A DNA stretch of 64,000 nt, taken from assembly GCF_020360975.1 (NCBI RefSeq), contig NW_025408673.1, positions 1,984,001 through 2,048,000 of the forward strand, given 5' to 3'. How positions within the stretch are numbered: the first letter of the stretch is position 1; each line of letters opens with the position of its first letter. Below, piece by piece: positions 45,556 to 55,552 of the stretch. The DNA is from Hirsutella rhossiliensis (lineage: Eukaryota; Ascomycota; Sordariomycetes; Hypocreales; Ophiocordycipitaceae). The translations under genes and the position numbers were made by a program. The notes below the pieces were generated by a model. That model searched no databases. It was not told the DNA's origin and saw nothing but the letters and a program-made list of their open reading frames with translations.

Positions 45556-46675
45556 ATGTCCAGTCGCACCAAAATCCTGCTTTCGCTAGCAGTCGCAGGC
45601 GCTGCCATCTATCTCTCCCGCTTCCTCGACATCACTTACAGCACCATGAGCACACGGACCGCGACGCTCGGCCGCTGGCTGTCCAGGCAGAGCAGCTCGC
45701 CGCCCAGGATGCCCGTTTACTTCTTCAGCCACGGCGGGGTGAGTCGGGATCGTGACCGAGAGGCATCCAGGGCTGACGGCAGTGCCACAGCCAGATGTTC
45801 AGTACAACACCAAGCACCCGGTGTATCCCGTCCTGCAGAACATCGGAAAGGAAATCACGCAACAGCTGAAGCCCAAGGCCGTCGTCGTCTTCTCGGCGCA
45901 CTGGATGGGCGACAAGGACACCATCCTGGTCAACAAGGAAGAGCACGCCGACCTTGTTTTCGAGTACGTGGCACCGACTGCCTGACACCCTCTTCTGACG
46001 CGCCACTCCAGCTTCTATGGCTTCCCCGACCACTTTTACAAGGCCCAGTATCCCAACCAGGGGAGCCCCGAGCTGGCGAGCCACATCATGGTCATGCTCT
46101 CCGAAGCGGGAATCCAGTCTTCGGGCGTGACGCGAGGGCTGGACCACGGCGTGTGGTCCGGCTTCAGTGTCGGTAAGAGCGGCAAGCAGCCCCGAGCGAC
46201 ACAAAGTGCTGACAGAAGACCGCCAGCCTTTGATCCACAGACCAACCCCCTCAACGTGCCCCTGGTGCAAGTCTCGCTCTTCAAATCCGAGTCGCCCCGT
46301 GACCACTACGCCCTCGGCCGGGCCGTGGCCCGTCTTCGCCAGGAGGGCATCGTCATCATCGGCGCCGGCATGTCGGTCCACAATCTGCGAGACATGCATT
46401 TCATATTCGAGGGCAACACGGACCCCCTGCCGTATTCTGTCAGCTTCGACAATGCCCTCAAGGACGCCGTCGAGGTCGACCCGTCTGTGCGAGAGGACAA
46501 GATGGCCGAGGTGTGTAAGCGACCGGACGCGAGGCAGGCCCATCCCTTCATGGACCACTTGATGCCCTTGTTCATCGCCGCCGGAGCAGCACACGACGAC
46601 CGGGGGCGGCAGACGTGGACCATGCACGAGGGGAGCTTTGCGTGGGCGCAGTATCGGTTCGGAGACCTGCCTTGA
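45556..46675 (+). CDS. DODA/LigB-type class III extradiol dioxygenase
   Basis: Non-haem metal dioxygenase of the 4,5-DOPA extradiol dioxygenase group, which opens catechol rings. Four exons: 45556-45738, 45791-45963, 46012-46172 and 46227-46675, total 966 nt, 321 aa, all joins in frame. The core begins at MPVYFFSHGG (residue 52); metal-site histidines are seen in FFSHGG, VFSAHWMGD, the RGLDHGVWSG block, and a further His in GAGMSVHNLRDM. The C-terminus has the usual GSFAWAQYRFGD. Upstream of the core are about 50 extra residues with a hydrophobic segment (ILLSLAVAGAAIYLSRFL); starts at 45646 or 45709 would remove it, so it may be a membrane anchor, a targeting signal or leader. Substrate not determinable; L-DOPA or another catechol is the family expectation. 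Confidence 0.9.
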
Positions 46676-46797
46676 CCGTGACTGTGGCTGTGCATATTTA
46701 GATGTGCTTGGCGACGAGTATCTGCGTTTGTCCTTTTCTGTTCTGTTTGACAACACAAATTGGACCGTTTGTGCCCCGTGGTGCCACTGTACGGTGA

Positions 46798-47577
46798 TCA
46801 CGAGATTGACGAGCCGACGCCTCTCACGGAATCGCCTCGGCTGTAGAACTCGACCCGCGGGAGTGGCTCGCTGGCCATCCATCCCACAAGTCTTGTGTGT
46901 TCGGAGCCGTATCCAAACTGCTCTTGTGCCTTATCTCTCCTCATATTTTTGTCGTTGATACTGAAAGACTCGATGGGCTCGACCAGAGAGTTACCACCGG
47001 CGCTTTGTATCGGGCTGTCATCCCTGGAAAAAGAGGACAGATCATTCGTCAAGGCCTGGACCGGGACCAGCTGATCCTGGAGCTTCTCATCCACCGCGCC
47101 GCCTAGGCTTACTTCCTCGACGAGCTCCCCGCAGAGGGCCTTTGAGATTTCTGCAATGAATGTGTCTTGACGCTTGGTCTTGCGGGGCATGGAGCGATGA
47201 AAGCCTCTGCCCCATCGGATTCCGGCTTCCGAATGCGCGACCTGAATAATCGGCAATCGGGTGTGGTCACCCGAGTCCTCTGTGAGCTTGAAGCAAACGT
47301 CTGCGTCGGGGAATTGCGACTCTAGGCGCCGACTCAGCTCTGCTCGAAGCCTCTTGAGCGAGGACTGCGGAGTGATGATACTCACATCGATGCTCCTGAC
47401 GTGATAGGACGACGAGGACGTATACCTTTGAGGCAGATTGTACTGAAGCGCCTGGCCCTTGGGGACAGGATGGACCTTGAGCTGGAGCCTACCCGTGAAC
47501 CGTGGCCCAAAATTCCACACGCACCTATCCAGTGTCCGCTCAGCCACGATACCGAAGCATTCCTGCAGCGGGGGCAT
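46798..47577 (-). pseudogene. RNA 3'-terminal phosphate cyclase, 5'-truncated
   Basis: The frame carries only the last two thirds of an RtcA/Rtc1-type RNA 3'-phosphate cyclase: MPPLQECFGI, FGPRFTGRLQLKVHPV, the insert domain, LGGAVDEKLQDQLVPVQALT (the cyclase hallmark) and the C-terminal EFYSRGDSVRGVG. The N-terminal catalytic part with the DGxxGEGGGQ-type start is absent. The frame can be read a few codons further up (WTQVLMPPLQ) before an in-frame stop at about 47595. Beyond that the DNA is AT-rich and unrelated, so the gene was cut at its 5' side. The retained part has no internal stop, so the loss may be recent, or 5' exons may lie elsewhere. Confidence 0.75.
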
Positions 47578-48338
47578 CAGGACTTGGGTCCAACATCAAG
47601 CAACAACACTCTTCTTTTCTACTGTACCTAAAGTGTGGAAATTGTGCGACTTCAAATACACAAGCAAATAACTGGAACCTTCTGGGTGGTTTAATGGTGC
47701 CTACGTTGCGTGTGGCAAATAGCCAACTGTTAGAGCAGAGAATGGACTTATAATACGCGTTGACAACACCTCTAATGGGGATGTCCCTATATTGCCTGGT
47801 GTAGCGGTATTTCCCAGCTTCACACCAACGCTATAAGGTGGCGATGGTTGCGACAACGCACTGTTGCCAGCATAAGCGGCCCAGGTAGTTAGTGAGTGAC
47901 TTACCTTGATAAGGGAGGCTAATTAAACGGCGAGGGCATTTAGTTGGCCTCCGCCTAGTCGCGAGCCAACGAGTACTTACTCAATTGGGAGAAGCGGTAT
48001 GTTTAATATAGGACCCGATCCCACAGATGCCCGTTTCATAGCCGTGACAGGCTCAAATCCGCCACGCTACGGGCTTACGATAGACGACGTCCTTCTGTAA
48101 TCGAGCTTGTGTGGTTGCGGTGCTGGTGTTGATTGGTCGGTCGAGAGCACAAGCCCTCTCGCGGCTTTAGTTGCGTTCAAATTGAGTATTAAAGCCGCCA
48201 CTAATCGCTCCACTTCCTCTCGCCAGATTAACTGCCAGCGCAGTCGTATCCCGAGTTGCGGATTCGTTACGAAACCATCGAATCCCTGAAGACGTTTTAT
48301 CGCAACACCAACTTGAATATTATCCGCAGTTCCGGACC
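47578..48338. other. AT-rich sequence between two gene relics
   Basis: No supported gene. A 92-codon minus-strand frame at 48067-48345 (GFDGFVTNPQLGIRLRWQLI within it) looks protein-like but was not recognised; it may be transposon-derived. Confidence 0.35.
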
Positions 48339-48346
48339 ATGGCACA

Positions 48347-48622
48347 TTGGCTCCTGGTAAATGGCCTTGTTGTTTCGCGGGCTTCTTTTTCTATCAATAT
48401 TACTTCCGAAAGAGGGTTGGCTGGAACCTCCCACCTGGGCCGAGACCTTTGCCAGTGTTCGGCAACATCATGGATTTACCCCCAAAAGGAGCGCCGGATT
48501 TCCGGCATCGGCTCAGACACAAGGAAGCCTATGGGCCGATTAGTTCTGTCAGTGCAATGGGTCAAACACTTAATATAATACGCGATAAACAGGCGGCACA
48601 CGACCTCCTAGTAAAAATGTCT
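48347..48622 (+). pseudogene. cytochrome P450, N-terminal stub only
   Basis: Reads YQYYFRKRVGWNLPPGPRPL, PVFGNIMDLPPKGAPDFRH, KHKEAYGPISSVSAMG and DKQAAHDLLVKMS, the classic membrane-hinge and first beta-sheet region of a fungal secondary-metabolism-type P450. Similarity stops abruptly at about 48622, well before the I-helix, ExxR and haem-Cys motifs, and unrelated sequence follows. The preceding hydrophobic helix is distorted, perhaps by a frameshift. This is a dead remnant. Confidence 0.8.
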
Positions 48623-49115
48623 TGTGTGTGCTATGCCCTTATGGGCTCGTCAGGCTCGAGGGCTCCGGCAGGCTCATCGTCAGAGGCTGGCGTGCGGCGA
48701 ATAGCTTATTGATACGTATATGTGAATAGCTTCACTTTGCAAGGTACGCATAGAGAGGGGCGCGTAGTCAAGGCGGGGAATATACGCACCTGATTATGCG
48801 GTAAGTTATCGGCGCTGCGCCTTGATCATCCACACAACCTCACTTTTTTCTATCCCGAATAGTCAGAGAGCTATGCTGGATAACTATTAATAGTCGGCCC
48901 CCTAAAAGAGGCCCTAGAAAAGCGCTACTTCTGCTTGGCTGTAAAAATACGTAACCAGCGAGGTACCCTTTTTTTTACGAATCAAGCGTGAATCAAGCGA
49001 ACCCCCGTCCCTGATCTCCATCCACTGTAGGGGCGGGGAAAGTGGTAGTCGCAGACAAGGATTGCCCGCATTTCTGACAATATCCTATTAAGCCTTCCGG
49101 GCGAAATAAATTGCA
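48623..49115. other. AT-rich intergenic sequence left of the TIR element
   Basis: Low GC, no open frame of note. Ends in the left copy of the ATTGCA target duplication (49110-49115). Confidence 0.5.
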
Positions 49116-49240
49116 TGAGTATTGCTAATTGTACATATACATATTGCTATCCGTACACTCGCCCTATTTTTAAGATACGTACCAACGCCAGCCCGCCCCG
49201 TCTATTTATACCGCGCGCGCCTGGCAAGTACCCGTACCGC
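49116..49240 (+). repeat. left terminal inverted repeat
   Basis: Matches the reverse complement of about 50010-50138, including CCGTACACTCGCCCTATTTT and CGCGCGCGCCTGGCAAGTA. Confidence 0.85.
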
Positions 49241-49404
49241 CTAAATGCCCGCACATATAACCCTCACACACAACCTATATATATACTAAATTTAAAGCTA
49301 TCACCGCCAGCGCTGCGATAGACGTTATCACTATTACACGCGGCCGGCCCCGTAATAATAAGCTACCTATACTAAGCTCCCTCACAGCGAGGGCATCATA
49401 GCCG

Positions 49405-49465
49405 GTATCATAGACGGCATCATAGACGGCATCATAGACGGCATCATAGACGGCTTTATAGCCGG
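49405..49465. repeat. 12-bp minisatellite (CATCATAGACGG)n
   Basis: About four head-to-tail 12-bp units, the last ones decayed, inside the TIR element. In one frame the unit encodes a repeated Val/Tyr/Asp/Ala motif, but the frame is short and probably not a gene. Confidence 0.85.
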
Positions 49466-49699
49466 TACTATAGGTATAGCCGCCTATTGCGGCTATACGG
49501 GCGTCACAGCTTCCCAATTCGAGTTAGGCTAGCTTAAGGCGGCTCAACGCGAGCGTTCGAAGGCGCCGGGGGCGGGACGAGATCGATGAACTTAGCTATA
49601 ACCCGCGCTCTCTCGCAGCGTCACAACAAGGATCGTTAGCTCGAGGAAATATAAGGGGAAGGGGATCAAGAGGAGGACGCGGCAGGAGGGGCGCGCCGC

Positions 49700-49790
49700 C
49701 GGCTTCGTCAGGGCAGCCGGCTTCGTCAGGGCAGCCGGCTTCGTCAGGGCAGCCGGCTTCGTCAGGGCAGCCGGCTTCGTCAGGCGTTAG
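49700..49790. repeat. 18-bp minisatellite (GGCTTCGTCAGGGCAGCC)n
   Basis: Five near-identical 18-bp units inside the TIR element, high identity between units suggesting recent expansion. Confidence 0.9.
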
Positions 49791-50009
49791 AGGGATCGTT
49801 GAGTGGGATGCAATTAAGGCGCCGCCGCCGCCGCCCACACAGCCGTAAGGGCCAGAGGAGGAGCCGGATTAATTAACGGGCCGATTATTGCAACTTCGAG
49901 CTCAAGGCTCGGAAATGCCTTATTTAAGCGAATTAAGAGGCATGCGTTATATGGCCTTTATCTGTGTGTATATGTGCGGGCGGGCGTAGGCGCGGGTGCG
50001 GGCATTTAG

Positions 50010-50138
50010 GCGGTACGGGTAACTACTTGCCAGGCGCGCGCGGTATAAATAGGCGGGGCGGGCTGGCGTTGGTACGTATCTTAAAAATAGGGCGAGTGTA
50101 CGGATAGCAATACGTATATGTACAATTAGCAATACTCA
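50010..50138 (-). repeat. right terminal inverted repeat
   Basis: Reverse complement of the left repeat, ending GCAATACTCA directly before the ATTGCA target duplication. Confidence 0.85.
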
Positions 50139-50144
50139 ATTGCA

Positions 50145-51379
50145 TTGCATTGCATTCTCGACCCCAGTCAGCACCGAGTCCTGGCTTCCCCATCTGGTAT
50201 GGTTTTACTATATGGAACAATAACGAGGCGGAGCCTGCCTCTTTGATTCATTCTTTCCTTATTAGGCGACCCAGCTATATTCGAGATTGAGAAGGGCCTA
50301 TGATTCCATTATTAATATCTGAAGAACCACTCTGACCTTAAGCATAGCCTCTCTCCGTACATATTACGGAGTAGCGTCGGCCGTTTCCCGATAGGTGTCC
50401 TTCGACATATATCGAAGGTTTGCTTCCTTTTAGCGCTTTGCGTGACATTGGCATATAATGGAGCATTACGCCGCAGCCGATGCTTTGATCGAGGACTCAA
50501 AGAACTTGGGTCTCTAGCATGAAAGCAACGACCATTGTATAAGTGACGCTAAGACAATGTTTCTGCACATTAGGCTGACATATCACTAGGCCGTCGAGAA
50601 GACAAGACACAACGAACTACTTAAAAGGGTGAACTGCCCATAGTTCGGACCCCATGTGGCCCAGATAGCTCATTGACTTGTCAGTGGTGGTGGGCTCACC
50701 CTGTTCCTTTAGATGGCGGAGCTTGATGTGCCGTTTGAGGCATCAGGGCCATGCACTGCCCTGCAAACGGCAGCAGACTCACACATAAAGCCGTGAGGCT
50801 GCCCTAGATAGATTGAATCGTCACCCCTCTTTTGCACACCCTTGGCCCTGCCACGGTTATGCCCTTGCGACTCGCATCGGAGCTGGGCGCCAAGATCGAG
50901 AGCCAGTAGTGTCTCCGGGGAGACCGTTTCACTACCTCCCCCTGCTCAAATAAGAGGCGCTTAACTAAACGCAGGCACTACCTAACATCCGAGGTGTCGT
51001 AACCAAGCAACGTAAACCCATAGGAGCGAGAATTTCTCTAGTTGCGTGGATGACAACCTTGAGCCTGATTCCTGATTAGGCAATGCCGGGCCTTGTTCTG
51101 CTGCCCGCATTAATATGAATACACGAAGCGATAGCAACTTGCATTGATCATGTGACTCTTACTCCCACCGGAGTAACACGCCTCCTTTCATCTCGTACGC
51201 TAGCATTTAAACGTGGAGGCAATGCCGCAAGTCTGCCTGGCCCTCTGGGCACATCTCACGTATATATATTTTGCCTTTAGCCTTCATCATGTTTGGCATT
51301 GGACTGCTCTCAATGCTTGCAGTTCTGTCACACCGTCGTTAAACACATTCGTTAAACACATTCGCTCTTGTACCTAAGG
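50145..51379. other. upstream region of the enterotoxin-like gene
   Basis: About 1.2 kb without a supported gene. An ATTGC run marks the left end. A 13-bp unit CGTTAAACACATT occurs twice in tandem at about 51337-51364, just before the start codon. A TATATATATTTTG stretch at about 51260-51272 could serve as a TATA region. Confidence 0.45.
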
Positions 51380-53928
51380 ATGCGCTGGACCATTATCGCC
51401 CTTTCAGCTGTGCCTTTTTGGCTCTCTTGGCTTGGGCCTTGCAATGGCGGGGTCTTGCCAGAGTCATCACTTGCTCGTCGACAGGCTAACCCCCGTGGCG
51501 AATTCGTCTGGCGTGCAGACGCCAGATCCCCTCAACAAATCAGGGAGACTGGTGGTTTTCAGCCTCAGGGGCAGAACTGGCATCGCAATGAAGCGGCATT
51601 TCTCACGGATCGCCATTTCAGCGCGGGCCCCGGTGGTTGTGGCTTATCACGAAACCTTACTGCCAGGCCATTTCAATCAGCCTATGTGTCATTGGCACGA
51701 AACAGGGCCACGTCGGAAACATACACTCATGAGTATTTGAATTCGAGCACATGGCTTTATGAGATTCGTGCTACGCCCAACATGATCGATCCCGGTTTGG
51801 CAGAGTCTGAAGTCCTGGCGCTAGGCGGCGTTCAATGGAGACAGATACGGAGATACGCACTTATGAACACTGTAGAAGGGGGCAGAGTCAATGAGCTACA
51901 ATGGCAAGACAACCCTGAGTACGATAGGGAGCTATACGAGAACTCCGAGTATGCCGCGAGTTGCGTTGTCGACAACGAAGTCCCCCTCGACCTCGACGAT
52001 GAATGGAGCGAGGATGGGATGGACTCGCTGGATACAACTAGGGAGGATACGGATGAGTATGAGTACGATGGAGCAGGCAATGAACGATATCCGCGTTATC
52101 GCTCGGCTGCGACTCATATGAGCGGCAGGACAATGGAGGCTCTCGTTGGCAGATTTCCGCCAACTTTCACGCAATACGGATCAGGGGCGGCGGCATCGTC
52201 TGAGGAAGACGTTATTCGTGATGAAGGTAAGAGTTTCCCCTGCGCGACTGCCGAGGCGACACGGTAAAAAAGTCCTGGACGGACAAACAAGACTTGCGTA
52301 CTTGCGGACTCGCGACTTGATGCTAACTACTGATAAAGTCATGAGAGACTTGGAGCGCTACGTGGATCTGACCGCGGAGCAAATCCAACAACAATACCCA
52401 GACTATGCCCAAAACCTCCAAGATCTCTTAGATCACCTTGACCGGGACACTTGCTCCCCTCCTAAGCGACCCCGTATGCTCTTGAGAGCTCGCGCCGGTA
52501 TGGAAGTTTGTTTCTTGGCAGTATTGGCCGCGCCGAGACTGATGAGGCTGCAGAACAACCAAAGAACACTTGTTGCCAGAGTCTTTCCAAAATTAGGAGA
52601 CTGGTTGTCGAGCAGAAAAGGAAATCACGTAAAACGGACAAGGCCGCCGGCGTATCACCAGATGAGCTAAAGCGTTTGGAAGAGGGTCAATTCGACGGTT
52701 TTGATGGTCTTCGCTGCACAGCCATCCTTACCGCGGTATTAGCGAGCTATACAACCAAAGGAAAACCGAGTGGCAGTCTCGGCCGTCGTAATGATGAACA
52801 AGGTACGGCATGTGTGACTCGCAACAGAAGCCAGTGCCTCCGCTAACCATTGTTCTATTCACAGTGCCAATGGCCGATTGCCAGCGAGCTCGCGATATTG
52901 TACTACGACAGAAAATTCCGGAACCTTGCCGCAAAGTCAAGAACATAGAATTTGACCTTGCCTTGTCCAGCGATTATTGGTCTGGAACCTATGATAAGGT
53001 CGCCGGGACTATCGAAGGCCCGGCTGGCAAGGCAGACTTTTTCTTCGCGGAGGCACCCGCGCGAGGGACTCAGAAGACGATTTCCGTGGATATGAAAAAG
53101 TCCTTCGGCTCAGATGAAATTGATATCAACGGCATTGATAAGATCACCCTTACTGCCCAGGGGGTTTTTTGGACCCTCAAAGTCGGTAGAAATGACAAGT
53201 TCCAGGTTCAAGGTAAGAAGGAACATAACAAGTTGGCTTCCAGAAACTAATGGGGTTGCTCCAATATAGATATCAAGATCCGCGCGCAGTGTTCTGATCC
53301 TAGCTTCAAGACCAGGAATGATAAATTCATTGGGGTCAATGCATGGTACGGCCATCCTGGAGGTTGGTTTATTGAGCCTTTGAGAGAGAAGACTGTCGCA
53401 ACCTTCCAAGTCACTCCTGGAGATTGGACTTTCGCCCCTCCCTGCAGTGTGATCAAGGACCTCAGGTACGACTTCAAGGTAGCAAATGTCATCGGTGGCG
53501 GAACCTATGACAAGATACACCTTACTCTCGGAGAAGGCAAGCAAATTGAGCTTGGCAGCAACGTGGCTGCTGGATATACCAAGGAGGATGCGATCAACCT
53601 TAAGGAGGCTTTCGGTAAAGACACTGTTGATGTTCGCGACATTAAGAAAGTGGCTCTGGCCGATGATCTTGGCAGCTCCCTTATCAGCGGCGACGCATGG
53701 ACCTTTCAGGGTATGTGCTCTCTTAAGCAATTCCTTGAGAAGCCGAGAACATACTAACCGGACTCCTTTCCTGTTCTAGGCATCACTTTCTCGGCATCTT
53801 GCGCAGACGTGCCGAAAAAGATGCAAATGAAGAAGTTTGAATCGGTCAATCAAGATGTCAAGCATGTAGATAACGCACCGGTTTGGACTGGCGATATTGT
53901 TCCCCAGGATTGGACGGAAGTGGTCTAA
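51380..53928 (+). CDS. heat-labile-enterotoxin-A-like ADP-ribosyltransferase, secreted
   Basis: Six exons: 51380-52226, 52339-52497, 52554-52802, 52865-53212, 53270-53710 and 53780-53928, total 2,193 nt, 730 aa. Every intron falls in codon phase 1 with GT-AG borders. Residues 1 to about 23 form a signal peptide. The catalytic domain belongs to the cholera/LT/pertussis-S1 class: FVWRAD with the NAD-binding Arg (residue 45), YVSLARN at the place of the usual STS beta-strand (about 102-108, second Ser/Thr replaced), and ESEVLALGG with the E-x-E pair (142 and 144). A variable middle part follows, then two beta-rich modules with a GTYDK motif each (about 465-540 and 600-700), reminiscent of PLAT-like folds. 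Such enterotoxin-like genes are expanded in insect- and nematode-pathogenic Hypocreales. The reading frame appears intact; target and activity are unknown, and the altered STS strand may weaken catalysis. Confidence 0.85.
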
Positions 53929-54091
53929 AGAATCAGGGAAACGAAGGCAAACAGGACTTGACTGAGCAGAACACAGTCCCTTTAGCAGCGCAGCACAGTC
54001 CCGTTAGTTGGAGTCGCTAGGGGGCTGAGTGGCTTAGAGTCCGATGCAAACCGGGAAACGTCCTACTGGTCTCAACTAGATTAACCCTGCC
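53929..54091. other. 3' flank of the enterotoxin-like gene
   Basis: Contains a short imperfect repeat (CACAGTCCCTTTAG / CACAGTCCCGTTAG at about 53971-54008). Otherwise nothing. Confidence 0.5.
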
Positions 54092-54316
54092 TTAGCATGG
54101 CCCTGATATTCGACGTGTGTTGATCGGAGTAATCCTGTTGGGAAACACCTTGGGCCAAACATCAACCCCGTCTAATAACACCATGCCCATTCCGAAAAAC
54201 AGGTGTGTCTCCATGTGGCAGTGGGGCAGAAATGGTCCTGGATTCCCAGCCTGATAGCGAATTGCAATCCATCCCAGGGCTCCTAATAGTGCAACTGGTG
54301 CGTGTAGACCGCCCAA
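54092..54316 (-). pseudogene. multicopper oxidase (laccase-like) C-terminal fragment
   Basis: A 74-codon frame carries [20 protein letters not shown] followed by [12 protein letters not shown]: the last copper-binding block of multicopper oxidases (HCHxE-type, T1/T3 ligands). The usual upstream cupredoxin domains are missing on this strand, so it is a remnant. Confidence 0.7.
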
Positions 54317-55552
54317 ACGGCCCCTTCAGTGCGTGTGACTTGGCCAGACCAAACTGCCAGTCCGTTCAGCTTGGTCGCACTGAACTGTCAGTGCAAACTG
54401 TGGTTTATATTATTAGTGCGAATAACGCGAGCATAAAATTTGACTGTCTTGGACGAGGCAAGATGCCGTGTATGCCCGTCAACTGAGTCTACTCAGCGGT
54501 CCGACTAGCTTTGTCCTGTCGCGAAGAGCGTGCACAGCCCGGGTGGTTATGATGGGACATTGGAAACCAACGGTTCAATTGGAGTGCGCGCTCACTTTTG
54601 CTTCGCGCGGCGCAGTGGTTGTTCCCGACATGTCCAGTTTGGCCGCCATTTAAGCAGTTTGACCAATCACATCATGAACCGAGACGAGCATCGTGGCTTA
54701 AGAGGGCCCTACTCGTTAGAGAAGATCAAATTATAGATAGTCTTATCTATTCGAGCCTGTAGCTCCTTTACCTACTTATCCTAATCGTAGGGCTCTGCTA
54801 GAATCGTCCTATAGACCGTAAGGGCAAAAGAGTCGTTTTTCGATATCGCTATGGAATTTTTTTTTAGAAAAATCGGCTCTTTTTAAATGAGGGAAAAAGG
54901 AAGAAGGTAGGAAGAAGGGTGCCTTTTATAGCAGCCGGAAGGTATAGGAATTGTATTCCTCCCGGGCTTATAACTCTCGCGAGATATAAGAAGTATATAA
55001 AATGCACTAAGGTTAAATTAACGGTAAGGGGTAAGATAAGCAAAGCAAAGCTATTTAAATCTTTCGAGGGCAATAACAATAGCAAAGAGTTAATTATAGT
55101 ATAGTTCTAATCCCCTTCCTTCTTTATCTAACGCTCCTCTTTATATCCCTCTAGCATCCTGATTGATAAAGGAAATCCCTTAAAGCCTCGATCCCGATAT
55201 CTGTTAGATAACTAGCAATTTTACTCCTTTTTTCTAGCCGTTGCCGGCACCCCCGTCTCATCTCTCGCTACCTCCATAGGAAGCTCGCTACTTCTGCTTC
55301 CCCTCTTTCCCCCACCCTTCCTTCTGCACCTCCTTTCCGCTTCCTCTAGAGCCCCTCTTGCCAAGGGATATCTCCGAGACCTGCGAAATCCGGCCACGCT
55401 TCGCGACAACAATACCTGAGAGGCTACTCATTTCCGTCCTGGCATGCAGCGTGGGTTTCTGCTAGAGTTCAATCTATTCAAGGTTATGTATACAGGCAAG
55501 TCCATGGCCATTCCGTTTAGATGCGACTAACACCGCCTTGATAATTCTCGAG
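54317..55552. other. AT-rich decayed sequence
   Basis: From about 54700 to 55230 the composition drops to very low GC with TA-rich strings, typical of old transposon DNA changed by repeat-induced mutation. A few short Lys/Ile/Leu-rich frames have no identity. The right end is the 3' side of the NRPS gene. Confidence 0.5.

Larger units (their letters stand above)
49116..50138. mobile_element. 1,023-bp non-autonomous TIR DNA element
   Basis: The first about 125 bases (TGAGTATTGCTAATTGTACA onward) recur as the reverse complement at the right end, differing at a few positions and by a small indel near GGCAAGTA. Both ends are flanked by ATTGCA (49110-49115 and 50139-50144), a 6-bp target duplication, although the right flank continues as an ATTGC run so the true length could be longer or shorter. 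No transposase frame is present. The interior holds two minisatellites (listed separately) and GC-rich blocks unlike the AT-rich surroundings. Long inverted repeats suggest a Mutator-like or foldback type, but the superfamily is not certain. Confidence 0.85.

Noticed and set aside
45725..46882. 385-codon minus-strand frame
   Set aside because: Antisense of the extradiol dioxygenase exons and introns; the plus-strand model has all catalytic motifs.
49405..49790. Short direct repeats that might suggest a CRISPR array
   Set aside because: Units are head-to-tail without unique spacers, lie inside a eukaryotic TIR element, and the genome is fungal; they are minisatellites.
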